DNA of 64,000 nt from Lachnospiraceae bacterium (GTDB taxonomy: Bacteria > Bacillota > Clostridia > Lachnospirales > Lachnospiraceae), in contig JAILAD010000051.1 of assembly GCA_024681795.1 (NCBI GenBank), positions 62,001-126,000 of the forward strand, written 5' to 3'. Below are positions 1 to 10,515 of the stretch, piece by piece. The position numbers were made by a program, and so were the translations under genes. Below the pieces are notes generated by a model. The model was not told where the DNA came from and ran no database searches. It was given only the letters and a program-made list of their open reading frames with translations. Numbering within the stretch: position 1 is the stretch's first letter; every line of letters begins with the position of its first letter.

Positions 1-49
1 AAGCGTTCCGACAAGACGGCGGAAATAACAGAAAAAAAGGAAGAATAAA

Positions 50-2806
50 TTGAAGCTGATTTCTCTTCATGTTGAAAAATTCGGAAACCTGACGGATTAT
101 TCCATGGATTTTACGGATGGATTAAACCGGGTTTTAAAAGATAACGGCTGGGGCAAAAGTACGCTCGCGGCTTTTATTCGCGTAATGTTTTACGGCCTGG
201 AGGGAAAGGGCTTAAGAAAAGATCTTACGGAAAACGACAAGGCCAGATACACCCCCTGGGAGGGCGGTGCTTTCGGAGGTTCCGTTACTTTTGAGGCAGG
301 CGGGAAACGCTATATCTTAAGCCGGAATTTTGCGGATAAAACAAAGGGGAAACCGGTCCTTCAGGATGCGGATACCCTGCTTGAAAGCAACGATTATTCG
401 GATAAAATCGGGGAAGAATTGTTCGGAATAGACAGCGAGTCCTATAAGAAGACGGCATTTATCGACCGTGACAATATCCGATACCTGGGAGCAAACAGTA
501 AGATTGCATCCAAAGTATCCGTTCTTTCGCAGACCGACGATCTTGACCGTTTTGATGAAGTGGATAAACAGCTTTCCGTATTCGAAGTACAGAATTCCGA
601 CGGAAGAAAAACGGGAAACCTGTATCTTTTGAATGAGGAAATTCTTTCTCTGGAAAACGAGATAAAAAAGGAAACCCTGATAAAAGAAGAAACGGAGAGG
701 GAAAAAGAAGAAAAAAGCGAAATTATCCGAAAGGAAGAAACCTTAAAAGCAAAAAGAAAAGAGCTTTCGGAAAAAATAAAAAAACTTTCCGAAAACAGGG
801 GAATTGCGGCAAATTATGCGCATTATCTGGAACTGAAAGAAAAATGCGGATTCCGCGAGAGTGAACTGAACCGAAAGAAAACCGTATTTGCAGGAGGCAT
901 TCCTTCTTCGGAAAAACTCGATGAACTGGAAGAATTAAACCGGGACGCGGAGCAGAAAAAACTTCTTTTAAAACGCGGAAATGCTTCGGAAAATGAGGAC
1001 AGATACGAACATCTGAAAAGATATTTTAAGGATAATCCGCCTTCGGAAGAAACGGTGATTTCCAAACTTGAAATCTGTAACAGAATGCAGAAACTGTCGG
1101 AAGAAAACGACCGTCTTGAAAAGGAAATCGTATCCTTAAAGACGGAAATAAACAACCTTGAAATTCAGGCGGGAGATGAAAAAAGACTGCTTTCCGAAAA
1201 AGAAAGGGAGTTGCAGAAACTCAGAGAAGACTGCCGGAAAGAAGAGGTTGATTTTGAAACGGAGATTCCGGAAGGAAACGAAGAAACCGTAATACACCCG
1301 GCGGAGCCAGAGGGAACGAAAATGTCCGCATGGCTTTTTGTTTCTGCGGCAATTTTATTCGGAATCGGAATTGTTCTGATTCTTCTGTATTTTTTAATGA
1401 ACCGTATGCTTGGTATCCTGGGTGCCGGAATTCTTTTTCTGATGATTGGTTTCGCAGTATTTCTTGCCGGAAGCATGAGACGGAAAAAAGAAAGAAAACA
1501 GCGCCTTTACAGGGAAAAACTCATGGAAGAAAAAAAGGCTGCGGAAGAAAAGAGGAAACAGGAAATTCAGGACCGTCAGAAACGGGAAATGCTGGAACGG
1601 CAAAAGAAGCGTATGGAAGCGGAATATGAAATCAAGCTTCTTGAGTCAAAAAACGCCGATCTGGAAGAGAAGATAAAAAAGTCGGAGGTTTCCCTAACGG
1701 AAAAGAACAATTCCGTGAGGGAAAAAAACAATGCAGTAAAAGAAAACCTGGAAAAGTCCGGTAATTGTGAAAGTGACCTGAAGGAATTTTTAAACCGGTA
1801 TGAAATCCCGTTTTCCAAAGCGGATGTCGAAGATACTCTTTTTGAAATGAAGAGCAGAATTCCGGAATACCGTTCGCTTCGCAAGAGTAAGGAACAAAAA
1901 GAGGAAGAATACAGGAAACTGACGGAACAAAGCAAAGAAGCCGATGAGAAACTGAATTCGTTTTATGGTTCTCTCGGAGGAGATGCTGATTCTGCACCCG
2001 ATTACGGAGAAATCCGTGCCTTTGTGCAAAGCCGGACCGGTGCTTTAAAGGAACTGAAGAGTGCGGAAAAGGAACTTGATATTTCAAAAGGGAATCTGCA
2101 GGCATTTTTAGAGGAACACCGGGAATTTGCTGCCTTTGAAAAGAACGAAAATGCAAAAAGCAGTGATGGCAGTCATTTTACCGTAATGTCCGAGGAAGAA
2201 ACGGAGCAGGAGTATCATCAGACGGAAGATCTGATTGCGGATGCCGACCGGGAAAAGGATTCCCTTGTCGCTGAATTAAACCGGATTAACGGGAAACTTG
2301 ATCAGCTTGCCGCCGAGACGGACAGGCTTCATATACTTTCGGAGAAACTTACGGAAAGGAAGGAAGAGGCGGAGGAATTAAAGCAGAGCTGTTATTATAA
2401 CAGGCTGACCAGGGAATATTTAAACAAAGCAAAAGACCGCTTTGTTGCAAGGTATATGTCACCGATTAAGGAACGCTTTGACAGGTATATGAAAATCATG
2501 GCACATACCGGATTTGTACGGGAGGACGATTATCAGATTGATGCGGGACTGCATCTCAAAAAGAAGGAACTCGGAAGTTACCGCGACATCGCATATTTAA
2601 GCGAAGGATATTCCGATATGGTCGGAATCTGTATCCGCCTGGCACTTCTGGATGTTATGTATCAGAATGAGAAGCCTTTAATTATCATGGACGATCCCTT
2701 TGGTACCCTTGACCGGAATCATTTGGACGGTGCAAAGGAATTTCTTGAAAAGGCAGCCGAAGAGTATCAGATTCTGTATTTTACCTGCAACGAAGACCGG
2801 TTATAA
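50..2806 (+). CDS. SbcC/YhaN-like AAA+ ATPase (SMC-like, coiled coil with two central TM-like segments)
   Basis: ORF with N-terminal Walker A-like NGWGKSTLAAFIRVMFYGL, long coiled coil, central hydrophobic segment (MSAWLFVSAAILFGIGIVLILLYFL...), C-terminal LSEGYSDMVGICIRLALLD signature and IIMDDPFGTLD Walker B. TTG start overlaps the end of an upstream gene cut by the window edge. Confidence 0.85.
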   Translation: MKLISLHVEKFGNLTDYSMDFTDGLNRVLKDNGWGKSTLAAFIRVMFYGLEGKGLRKDLTENDKARYTPWEGGAFGGSVTFEAGGKRYILSRNFADKTKGKPVLQDADTLLESNDYSDKIGEELFGIDSESYKKTAFIDRDNIRYLGANSKIASKVSVLSQTDDLDRFDEVDKQLSVFEVQNSDGRKTGNLYLLNEEILSLENEIKKETLIKEETEREKEEKSEIIRKEETLKAKRKELSEKIKKLSENRGIAANYAHYLELKEKCGFRESELNRKKTVFAGGIPSSEKLDELEELNRDAEQKKLLLKRGNASENEDRYEHLKRYFKDNPPSEETVISKLEICNRMQKLSEENDRLEKEIVSLKTEINNLEIQAGDEKRLLSEKERELQKLREDCRKEEVDFETEIPEGNEETVIHPAEPEGTKMSAWLFVSAAILFGIGIVLILLYFLMNRMLGILGAGILFLMIGFAVFLAGSMRRKKERKQRLYREKLMEEKKAAEEKRKQEIQDRQKREMLERQKKRMEAEYEIKLLESKNADLEEKIKKSEVSLTEKNNSVREKNNAVKENLEKSGNCESDLKEFLNRYEIPFSKADVEDTLFEMKSRIPEYRSLRKSKEQKEEEYRKLTEQSKEADEKLNSFYGSLGGDADSAPDYGEIRAFVQSRTGALKELKSAEKELDISKGNLQAFLEEHREFAAFEKNENAKSSDGSHFTVMSEEETEQEYHQTEDLIADADREKDSLVAELNRINGKLDQLAAETDRLHILSEKLTERKEEAEELKQSCYYNRLTREYLNKAKDRFVARYMSPIKERFDRYMKIMAHTGFVREDDYQIDAGLHLKKKELGSYRDIAYLSEGYSDMVGICIRLALLDVMYQNEKPLIIMDDPFGTLDRNHLDGAKEFLEKAAEEYQILYFTCNEDRL

Positions 2807-2817
2807 ACCGGGTTTGA

Positions 2818-5565
2818 TCAGCTTCTCAAAATCCGGATATTTTCTTTTAAGGAACTGAAGCGCATAATCTGTGATTTGATTTCCTCGTTAACCTTCGTAA
2901 TCGGTTCCTTGGTCGGACGACCGGTATAGAAGCCCTGAATCAGGTCAACTCCGAGACCGATTACGGTACGCAGTTCTTCCATGGTCTCCACGCCTTCCGC
3001 AAGAACGGTAATATTGTTTTGCGCGGCATAGGAAACAATGCTTTTTACAAAGTGGCGTTTCTGTTCGTTTTTGTGAATGCCGGAGATGAGACCATGGTCT
3101 ATCTTTACATAGCGGGGGTTATAACGAAGAAGATTGTTGACATTCGAATAACCGCTTCCGTAATCATCAAGGGCAATGTCGATATTCATTTTTTCAAATG
3201 TTTCCCGTCTTCTTAAAAGAGCGGAGTCATCCAGCTCAGAACCTTCCGTGTATTCAATCACAATCTGGCCGATATGCTTTCCGAGCCGCTTGATAATTTC
3301 ATCCGCATCCGCACCCTGTAACTGGTAAGCCGGGAGGGAATTGATGAAGATTTTCTTTCCGGAGAAGAGATATTCTTTTTCTTCCACCTGATTTAAAACA
3401 CAGTGGAAAGTATTTATTTCCACATCATACAGACGACCCAGAGATCCGGCATATTTCAAAATCTCAAGAGGAGTCAGACTTCTGTCGGGTTCGTAGCGCA
3501 TTAATGCCTCATATCCGCAGATTTCGCAGGTATCCACATGAATGATGGGCTGGAAATAGTAGGAGAGGGAATGCGAATCCAGAATCATGCTGACTTCGTC
3601 GCATTTGGCAATTTCCTCTTCCGAGAATTCCGCAAACTGGGTCTGCTTTAATCTGGCAACCTTCTTTTTGTGATTCTTTGCGTTTACGGTCTGGTTGATT
3701 AAAAAGTCCAGGTCCGGAAGTTCTCCGAGCGACGTTTCAATCATGTCATAATGTACTTTTGCAAAATGTGTTTCGCCCTTGGAATCAACAAAGGAAATTC
3801 CTTTTTCCGGAAGCGCGGAAAGAATCTCGTCATAACGCTCGTCACAGTTTTCACTGATAATTCCGAGCAGGAACTCGTCGTTGGAAAGACGGCCGCAGAT
3901 TTCTTTGTTTTTCGCGTTATTTTTAAGTATTCTGGAAATAAATGTAGCCAGTTCGCCGATGGCGGCATTCCCCGCATTGATGGAGTAGGCTTCGTTAATT
4001 CCCTTTGTATTTTCCAGATCCATGGCAACGATAGCAAGAGAGAAGTTTGTGCCGAGATTTTTTTCGGCAAGCTCTGTTAATTTGTCATGGAATCCGCGGT
4101 AATTATATAAACCGGTCTGCTGGTCACGGACCTGATTGTTCTTAATCTGTTCAATCAGGTCGTAGAGCGCACGCTGACGATAGAATGCTTCGATTCCCTG
4201 ATTGACGTTACGCATCCAGATTCGGTAGGTTTCGTTGTAATAATTAATTTCCGGACCGTTATTGTAGACTACATAACCGAAACACCGGTCTTCAAAAAAC
4301 ATCGGTGTAAAAAAGAAAGCGGTAGGATAGTTGCGCTCTTCGTACAATTCCGGCAACATTAAATCCGTGTCAAAAGAACGGTAAAGATTCAGATAATCCG
4401 GATCTTTGTCAGGAAGTGCTTCTCCCATTTTAATGACATTATACATTTTCGGAGCATATCCGATTCTTCTGGCGTTGTCTCCGATAAAACGGTTCGGTTT
4501 TAAATATCCGTCGTTAAAGCACATCCAGAAATTTCTGAAGGGACGAATCTGATGGGAATAAATCGCGAGTGTTTCCAGGAACTTCTTTAAATTCGTCTGG
4601 CAGAGCATATCCTCCGTGATATGGTTAAAATCGGAGTAATAGCTTACTTCCGAATTGTCTGTTTTCCACTCGTCGCGACTGGTTTTCTTAAACGAAGAAG
4701 AGAAATTGTGACATCCGCAGCTTCCTCCGATTAAAATTCTCGGAGTCAGGGGATGATCCTCGGCTTTTTCTCCCGTAATATCCGCATGAAGTTCATAAAA
4801 ACATTTCTTTCCGAGTTCGTGACACGGTACGTTGGCCGAAGTCAGGGGAACGGGAGAGGAGAGACCCTCCGGACAGGAATCATATCCGATTACGGCAATA
4901 TCTTCCGGAACACGGTAGCCGTGTTCGGTCAGTCTGGCAGCGACACCGATTGCCATGTAATCATTTGCACAGGCAACCGCTTTCGGCATATGGTCCGGAT
5001 TCTTCATCAGGTATTCCGCAAAGGTATGACCGGTATCATACCAGTAGTTTCCGTGACGGATCCATTCTTCGTGAATCGGAAGATGATGGGCTTTCATTGC
5101 ATCGAGATAAGCATTGAAACGCTGTACGGAATGCGGATGCCCTTCTTTTCCGCCCAGGAATGCAATCTCACTGATTCCGTGAACTTCGATTAAGTGATTC
5201 ATCAGTTCGCGGAACGGAGTGTAGTGATCCATCAGAATATAACGGAATTCTTCGCATTCCTTGTCAGCAACAATGACGGGACCGTCGAATTCATTTTTTA
5301 TTTTCTGGACAATCATGTCATCAAGACCGGGAGACTGAAGAGTATCAAGCATCAGGAGTATTCCGTCAAAACGGTCAAACTGAATCAGGGAAAAAATATT
5401 GGAATCGCCGATATCCCGAAGTTCGGTTTCCTGATATTTCTGATACATGGAAAAAATACACACGTCATAATCGTGTGCATAGCATTCTTCCAAAAACGGC
5501 GTCAGAAACCGTTTTTGAGGGCTTTCATCCATTTGTGCGCCGATCACGCAGATTCTCTTTCGCAT
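2818..5565 (-). CDS. Cytoplasmic LacI/PurR-type ligand-binding domain fused to degenerate GGDEF (SNDEF) and intact EAL domain; predicted c-di-GMP phosphodiesterase
   Basis: ORF track 2818..5610. N-terminal periplasmic-binding-protein-like fold (RICVIGAQMDESPQ...VACANDYMAIGVAARLTEHGYRVPEDIAVIGYDS), SNDEF in place of GGDEF, EAL residues EALMR, DDYGSGYSN, KID, AEGVET. A TATAAT on the minus strand lies inside the longer ORF (5597-5602), so the ATG at 5565 is preferred. Confidence 0.85.
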   Translation of the reverse strand: MRKRICVIGAQMDESPQKRFLTPFLEECYAHDYDVCIFSMYQKYQETELRDIGDSNIFSLIQFDRFDGILLMLDTLQSPGLDDMIVQKIKNEFDGPVIVADKECEEFRYILMDHYTPFRELMNHLIEVHGISEIAFLGGKEGHPHSVQRFNAYLDAMKAHHLPIHEEWIRHGNYWYDTGHTFAEYLMKNPDHMPKAVACANDYMAIGVAARLTEHGYRVPEDIAVIGYDSCPEGLSSPVPLTSANVPCHELGKKCFYELHADITGEKAEDHPLTPRILIGGSCGCHNFSSSFKKTSRDEWKTDNSEVSYYSDFNHITEDMLCQTNLKKFLETLAIYSHQIRPFRNFWMCFNDGYLKPNRFIGDNARRIGYAPKMYNVIKMGEALPDKDPDYLNLYRSFDTDLMLPELYEERNYPTAFFFTPMFFEDRCFGYVVYNNGPEINYYNETYRIWMRNVNQGIEAFYRQRALYDLIEQIKNNQVRDQQTGLYNYRGFHDKLTELAEKNLGTNFSLAIVAMDLENTKGINEAYSINAGNAAIGELATFISRILKNNAKNKEICGRLSNDEFLLGIISENCDERYDEILSALPEKGISFVDSKGETHFAKVHYDMIETSLGELPDLDFLINQTVNAKNHKKKVARLKQTQFAEFSEEEIAKCDEVSMILDSHSLSYYFQPIIHVDTCEICGYEALMRYEPDRSLTPLEILKYAGSLGRLYDVEINTFHCVLNQVEEKEYLFSGKKIFINSLPAYQLQGADADEIIKRLGKHIGQIVIEYTEGSELDDSALLRRRETFEKMNIDIALDDYGSGYSNVNNLLRYNPRYVKIDHGLISGIHKNEQKRHFVKSIVSYAAQNNITVLAEGVETMEELRTVIGLGVDLIQGFYTGRPTKEPITKVNEEIKSQIMRFSSLKENIRILRS

Positions 5566-5707
5566 CGGAAACCTCGAAGTTGAAAATTTTACCTGTCTAT
5601 TATAACTCATATTGCCGCAAAAATGAATGAAAATGCATCAGAAATGTGTGAAAATAAATGAAACAGAATGAAACAAAAAGCACGGAATAATGGTATAATG
5701 GCAGAGT

Positions 5708-7450
5708 ATGAAAAAAAATAATGCAGCAAAAATAATCCTGACAGGATTCTATATTCTTTTTACGCTTTTGACCGGCGGACTTTTTATCTTAAGCATTGCC
5801 CGCCCGCAAAACTATCTTTCCTCCGCCCGAATGGGAATTCAGACGGTGGTTTTTGCTTTTCTTTTTGCGGGGGTTATGTACCTTTGGAGGCGTTTTGCAC
5901 CGGCGTTTTTATCTTCCCCCAAGGTCTTTATTCCGCTTGCCGCAGTATACTGGATTTTTCTGTATCTGGTCTGTGCGATTCACGGAAATGCCTATCATGT
6001 GGTGGGAGACTATGAGATTCTTTATATCAGCGCGCTCGAACTGGCGGATGGGAAAGAACTGTCCTTTGCACATTATTTTATGACCTATGGAAATAACGCA
6101 GGACCGATGATTCTTCTGGCGGGTATTTTCAAAATCTGTCATGCTTTCCGGATTAATGAATTCTACCCGACACTGATTCTGACAAGTGCTACGGTGGCAG
6201 GCTCAATCTGGGCCGTGGGGGAACTGCTGACGGGAGGGGTTCTTTCGGAAAAAACAGTTACCGGAAAGAATGCTTCCAAAGAAACAAAGGCTTCTTTAAA
6301 GGAAATGCGAAAGGTGAATTACAGAATTCCGGTGCTGATTTTTACCGCATTCTGTCTGCCGGTTTATGTGTTTACCGGAGCATTCTATACGGATACTTTA
6401 AGTTTCGGTCTCGGCATGATTGCTGTAGCGCTGATCAAACTTTCGTATTCGAAAAAGAATGCGGAGTGGCTCATGGTTTTGGCGGGCTTTCTTACGGTAA
6501 TCGGCGGCATCTGGAAGATTACGACTTTGATTTTTCTGACTGCGGTATTCCTGACATGGGTGCTGTATCTGCTTGCCAATCTGAAAAAGACCGGAAAGCA
6601 AAGTGACGTAGTGAGGGATATGTCAAAACAGGGCAGGACAGATGAACTTTTGCCGGAAATCGAGGAGAAAACGAGAAATAAGATTCCCGGAGAGAGAACG
6701 GGAATCGTAAAAAGAATCATACTGTATGCGGTTTCGATTGTGTTATTTACGATCTTTATTTCGCTGATTTTTTCCTTTTTCACCATATATAAGGATTCCA
6801 AACAGTATGCGAATCCGACTTCCGCCTGGCTGGCGCTCGGAATGAGGGGGAACGGAAGTTATGCGGAAAACGTGGAGTTTTCGGATGCGGTAAATGCACT
6901 TTCAACGAAGGAAGAAAAGAGTGCTTTTGTCAAAGAATATATTAAGAATCACATTTCGGAAAGTTTTACTTTGGAACATATTTTATCCAAAGCACAGAAC
7001 AATTTTGCAGGCGGAACTTTTACCTGCAGTGATTTTACGGCCAATCCGAGCGGCCATTCGATTCTCTGGGAGATGATGGATCCCGGCGGAAGATATTATT
7101 ACGGCTGTTCCGGATATGCCTTCAGTTACGTGGTAATGATGTACCTGCTTTTTGCCGTCGGCGGGGTATGTGCGATAATGCGGCTCGTAAAAGGGGATTC
7201 CGATTCGGAAGAAAGCCCGGGCAAAACCGGACAGGAGGAAGGGAAGGGAATCAGTACAGTCTGCGGGCTGCCTTTCTTTAAAATTGCGGCGGATGTTTCA
7301 TTTTTCGGGCTTTTCGTTTTTCTGATGATCTGGGAATCGAATAACCGTCAGTTATATAACCAGCTGCCGGTGATGATACTCGGTCTTTTTTCCGGCGTGG
7401 ATTTCCTGCTTGAAAGCGCGGAACGGATGATCAAAAAAGAAAGCAAATGA
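5708..7450 (+). CDS. Polytopic membrane protein, glycosyltransferase-like (GT-C-like)
   Basis: 580-aa ORF with about 10 hydrophobic segments; early TM segment directly after the start. Confidence 0.6.
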   Translation: MKKNNAAKIILTGFYILFTLLTGGLFILSIARPQNYLSSARMGIQTVVFAFLFAGVMYLWRRFAPAFLSSPKVFIPLAAVYWIFLYLVCAIHGNAYHVVGDYEILYISALELADGKELSFAHYFMTYGNNAGPMILLAGIFKICHAFRINEFYPTLILTSATVAGSIWAVGELLTGGVLSEKTVTGKNASKETKASLKEMRKVNYRIPVLIFTAFCLPVYVFTGAFYTDTLSFGLGMIAVALIKLSYSKKNAEWLMVLAGFLTVIGGIWKITTLIFLTAVFLTWVLYLLANLKKTGKQSDVVRDMSKQGRTDELLPEIEEKTRNKIPGERTGIVKRIILYAVSIVLFTIFISLIFSFFTIYKDSKQYANPTSAWLALGMRGNGSYAENVEFSDAVNALSTKEEKSAFVKEYIKNHISESFTLEHILSKAQNNFAGGTFTCSDFTANPSGHSILWEMMDPGGRYYYGCSGYAFSYVVMMYLLFAVGGVCAIMRLVKGDSDSEESPGKTGQEEGKGISTVCGLPFFKIAADVSFFGLFVFLMIWESNNRQLYNQLPVMILGLFSGVDFLLESAERMIKKESK

Positions 7451-7571
7451 CGACAGAAACGGTTCATATTTCTTTTGTATCCGTATTTTCTATGTTATAA
7501 TAAAAAAGGTTTTTAATAACAGATTATGATACCATTGCGGTTTTAGTAAATAACTTTATGAGGTAATCTTT

Positions 7572-8030
7572 ATGGAGATTCTGGAATTTAAAACAGCCGG
7601 CAATTCGTTCGGCATCCCGGTGGATATCGTCAGGGAGATTATTCCTTATCAGGTACCGACTCCGGTGCCGGATTCCAAACCGTGTGTGGAGGGCATTTTT
7701 ATGCCGCGTGACGTGATTATCACGGCGATTGATCTTTCCGTTTATTTAAATCGCGGACAGACCAAAACGAACGGTCTTTTTGTCATTACCGGCTATCACA
7801 ATCTCGATATTGCATTTCATGTGGATGCGGCACTCGGAATCCACCGTGTGGAAGAAGAGGACATTGTGAAACTGGACAATACACTTGGTGTGGACGAAAG
7901 ACATATCGCAAGGGGAATCATCCGGAATGAAGGCACCTTAATTATCGTGCTTGATTTTAATAAAATCATAGCGGAACTTCAGCCCGATCTTTTATCGGAA
8001 GAAGAGATGAAGGCGATTTTAAACGAGTAA
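7572..8030 (+). CDS. CheW-like domain protein
   Basis: 152 aa; EILEFKTAGNSFGIPVDIVREIIPYQVPTPVPDSKPCVEGIFMPRDVIITAIDLSVYL resembles the CheW fold. Confidence 0.8.
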   Translation: MEILEFKTAGNSFGIPVDIVREIIPYQVPTPVPDSKPCVEGIFMPRDVIITAIDLSVYLNRGQTKTNGLFVITGYHNLDIAFHVDAALGIHRVEEEDIVKLDNTLGVDERHIARGIIRNEGTLIIVLDFNKIIAELQPDLLSEEEMKAILNE

Positions 8031-8080
8031 TCGGAATTTGCAAAAGCCATTGAAAGGCCATAAGCAGGAACGGAGAAGTA

Positions 8081-8686
8081 ATGATAGCGGTAATCGATTA
8101 TGATGCGGGAAATATGAAGAGCGTGGAGAAAGCGCTGGATTATTTAAACGCGGAATATGTGGTAACAAAGGATGCGGAAGTATTAAGAAAAGCGGACAAA
8201 CTGATTCTTCCGGGAGTCGGAGCGTTTAAGGATGCGATGACGGCGCTTGATTCATTCGGGCTTACGGAAGAAATCAAAAGCCTTGTGAAAGGCGGCAAGC
8301 CGATTCTCGGCATCTGCCTCGGGATGCAGCTTTTCTTTGATGAGAGTGAAGAGTCACCCGGTGTGAAGGGACTGTCCCTCCTGCCCGGAAAGATACTTAA
8401 ATTTTCTTCCGAATACGGTTTGAAAATACCGCAGATCGGATGGAATAGCCTGGATTTTCCGAAGGAGTCGAAACTGTTTCAGGGAATCAAAGAAGGCAGC
8501 TATGTCTATTTCGTCCATTCCTATTATCTGAAAGCGGAAGATGAAAAAATCGTTGCCGCGACCTGCGAGTACGGAAATCATGTTCATGCGGCGGTGGAAT
8601 GGGAAAACATCTATGCCTGCCAGTTTCACCCGGAAAAGAGTTCGGATGTGGGGCTTCGGATTCTGAAAAATTATGTGGAAATTTAA
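8081..8686 (+). CDS. hisH: Imidazole glycerol phosphate synthase subunit HisH
   Basis: IAVIDYDAGNMKSVEKAL, GVGAFKDAM, ILGICLGMQLFFDESEE, CQFHPEKSS (class I glutamine amidotransferase triad). Confidence 0.97.
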   Translation: MIAVIDYDAGNMKSVEKALDYLNAEYVVTKDAEVLRKADKLILPGVGAFKDAMTALDSFGLTEEIKSLVKGGKPILGICLGMQLFFDESEESPGVKGLSLLPGKILKFSSEYGLKIPQIGWNSLDFPKESKLFQGIKEGSYVYFVHSYYLKAEDEKIVAATCEYGNHVHAAVEWENIYACQFHPEKSSDVGLRILKNYVEI

Positions 8687-8722
8687 TCTGTTTTAAAAAG
8701 TAAAAGGATCAGTAATAAGACT

Positions 8723-9484
8723 ATGCATACAAAGAGAATTATTCCGTGTCTTGACGTAAACGGCGGAAGAGTGGTAAAAGGTGTAAATTTCGTAAATTTA
8801 ATTGATGCGGGTGACCCGGTCGAAGTTGCGAAAGTATATGACAGAATGGGAGCCGATGAGCTGGTATTCCTGGATATTACGGCATCCTCGGATGCAAGGG
8901 AAACCGTTGTGGATATGGTCAGAAGGGTTGCCGAAAACGTATTCATTCCGTTTACCGTGGGCGGCGGAATCCGTACGGTCGATGATTTTAAAAAAATTCT
9001 GAGGGAAGGTGCGGATAAAATTGCCGTAAATTCGGCTGCAATTATGAATCCGAATCTGATTTCGGAAGCGGCGGACAAATTCGGAAGTCAGTGCGTTGTG
9101 GTTGCAATCGATGCAAAAAGAAGAGATGACGGATCCGGCTGGAATATTTTTAAAAACGGCGGAAGGGTTGATATGGGAATCGATGCGGTCGAATGGGCAA
9201 TGAAGGCAGACCGTCTCGGCGCAGGAGAAATCCTTCTTACTTCCATGGACTGTGACGGTACGAAGAACGGGTATGATCTGGAACTTACAAGAATGATTTC
9301 CGACAATGTATCCGTTCCGGTCATTGCATCGGGCGGTGCCGGTACGAAAGAGCATTTCCATGAGGCGCTGACCGCGGGTGGTGCGGATGCGGCACTGGCG
9401 GCGAGCCTGTTCCATTTTAAGGAACTGGAAATCAGTGAGGTAAAGGAGTATCTTCGCACAAAAGGCGTATCCGTCAGACTGTAG
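8723..9484 (+). CDS. hisF: Imidazole glycerol phosphate synthase subunit HisF
   Basis: [58 protein letters not shown]. Confidence 0.97.
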   Translation: MHTKRIIPCLDVNGGRVVKGVNFVNLIDAGDPVEVAKVYDRMGADELVFLDITASSDARETVVDMVRRVAENVFIPFTVGGGIRTVDDFKKILREGADKIAVNSAAIMNPNLISEAADKFGSQCVVVAIDAKRRDDGSGWNIFKNGGRVDMGIDAVEWAMKADRLGAGEILLTSMDCDGTKNGYDLELTRMISDNVSVPVIASGGAGTKEHFHEALTAGGADAALAASLFHFKELEISEVKEYLRTKGVSVRL

Positions 9485-9569
9485 GCGGAAAGAACGGATT
9501 CTGTATGAAAATGCAGCAGACAGAGTACGAAAAAACAGAATATCTGCCGGAAGAGTGTTAAAAAGAGAA

Positions 9570-10244
9570 ATGAGTACGGTTTGTGAAGACTGGCGAAAAT
9601 TTTTCGCGGAAGAATCAAAAAAAGAATATTATCGAAACCTGACCGTAAAGGTAAAGGAGGAATATGACAGATATACCGTATTTCCTCCGAAAGATCAGGT
9701 TTTTGCGGCTTTTCGGTATACCTCGTATGAAAACGTAAAGGTCGTGATTCTGGGACAGGATCCGTATCATAATTATAAACAGGCTCACGGATTATGCTTT
9801 TCGGTGCAGCCCGGTGTCGAGGTCCCGCCGTCTTTAGTCAATATTTATCAGGAACTGCACGACGATCTCGGATGCTATATTCCGAATAACGGTACTCTGA
9901 CGAAATGGGCGAAGCAGGGGGTACTGCTTCTGAATACGGTACTTACGGTGCGTGCACATGAGGCGAATTCGCACAGGGGAATCGGCTGGGAAAATTTCAC
10001 CGATTACGTGATTTCTTTAGTTGATCAAAAACCGGAGCCGGTTGTATTTCTTTTGTGGGGGTCTCCCGCGCAGAGGAAAGAGAGTATGCTTCATAATCCG
10101 AATCATCTTGTACTGAAAGCGCCTCACCCGAGCCCTTTGTCGGCATACCGCGGTTTTTTCGGATGCAGGCATTTTTCAAAGACAAATGAATTTTTGGAAA
10201 ATCACGGACTGGCTCCGATTGACTGGCAAATCGAGAATATTTGA
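9570..10244 (+). CDS. ung: Uracil-DNA glycosylase
   Basis: [56 protein letters not shown] track start 9555; ATG at 9570 is an alternative start. Confidence 0.96.
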   Translation: MSTVCEDWRKFFAEESKKEYYRNLTVKVKEEYDRYTVFPPKDQVFAAFRYTSYENVKVVILGQDPYHNYKQAHGLCFSVQPGVEVPPSLVNIYQELHDDLGCYIPNNGTLTKWAKQGVLLLNTVLTVRAHEANSHRGIGWENFTDYVISLVDQKPEPVVFLLWGSPAQRKESMLHNPNHLVLKAPHPSPLSAYRGFFGCRHFSKTNEFLENHGLAPIDWQIENI

Positions 10245-10302
10245 CATGTGAAGAGAAAAAGCTTGCATTTTTTATGATAAATTATGATGAAAGAGAGAAT
10301 TT

Positions 10303-10380
10303 GGTTTACATAATATTATAACAGAAGATATTTTGGTTTACATAACGCAAATAGTAAAGGCTCTGAAAAGGTTTACATAA
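10303..10380 (+). repeat. Three direct repeats GGTTTACATAA upstream of the dynamin-like operon
   Basis: Exact 11-mers at 10303-10313, 10335-10345 and 10370-10380; the first two share the longer TTTGGTTTACATAA. Confidence 0.85.
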
Positions 10381-10385
10381 ATACA

Positions 10386-10436
10386 CTATATATAGTTAAA
10401 AATCAGCAAATAATTTTTTGACAAATCTATATATAG
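10386..10436. promoter_or_regulatory. Two identical 10-bp palindromes CTATATATAG, the second inside the promoter spacer
   Basis: CTATATATAG at 10386-10395 and 10427-10436, 41 bp start to start; the first extends to the 12-bp palindrome ACTATATATAGT. Confidence 0.7.
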
Positions 10437-10446
10437 GGTTTATAAT
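10418..10446 (+). promoter_or_regulatory. Exact-consensus sigma-A promoter of the dynamin operon
   Basis: TTGACA (10418-10423), 17-bp spacer, TATAAT (10441-10446). Confidence 0.85.
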
Positions 10447-10515
10447 CGTATTGTGTTTGAATAGGGGAGATATGCCCTTTTGGAACACAAATGGGGTTAT
10501 TTTTGGAGGAAATCA

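Noticed and set aside
1632-2156. 174-aa antisense ORF opposite the SbcC-like gene
   Set aside because: Antisense of a coiled-coil region; no supporting signals
8081-9484. hisH-hisF pair as part of a surface-glycan amidotransferase system
   Set aside because: Sequences look like canonical histidine-biosynthesis subunits and no sugar genes are adjacent
9505-9561. 18-codon [21 protein letters not shown] just before ung (possible leader peptide)
   Set aside because: No clear SD, no attenuator hairpin, and it depends on which ung start is used; too weak to claim
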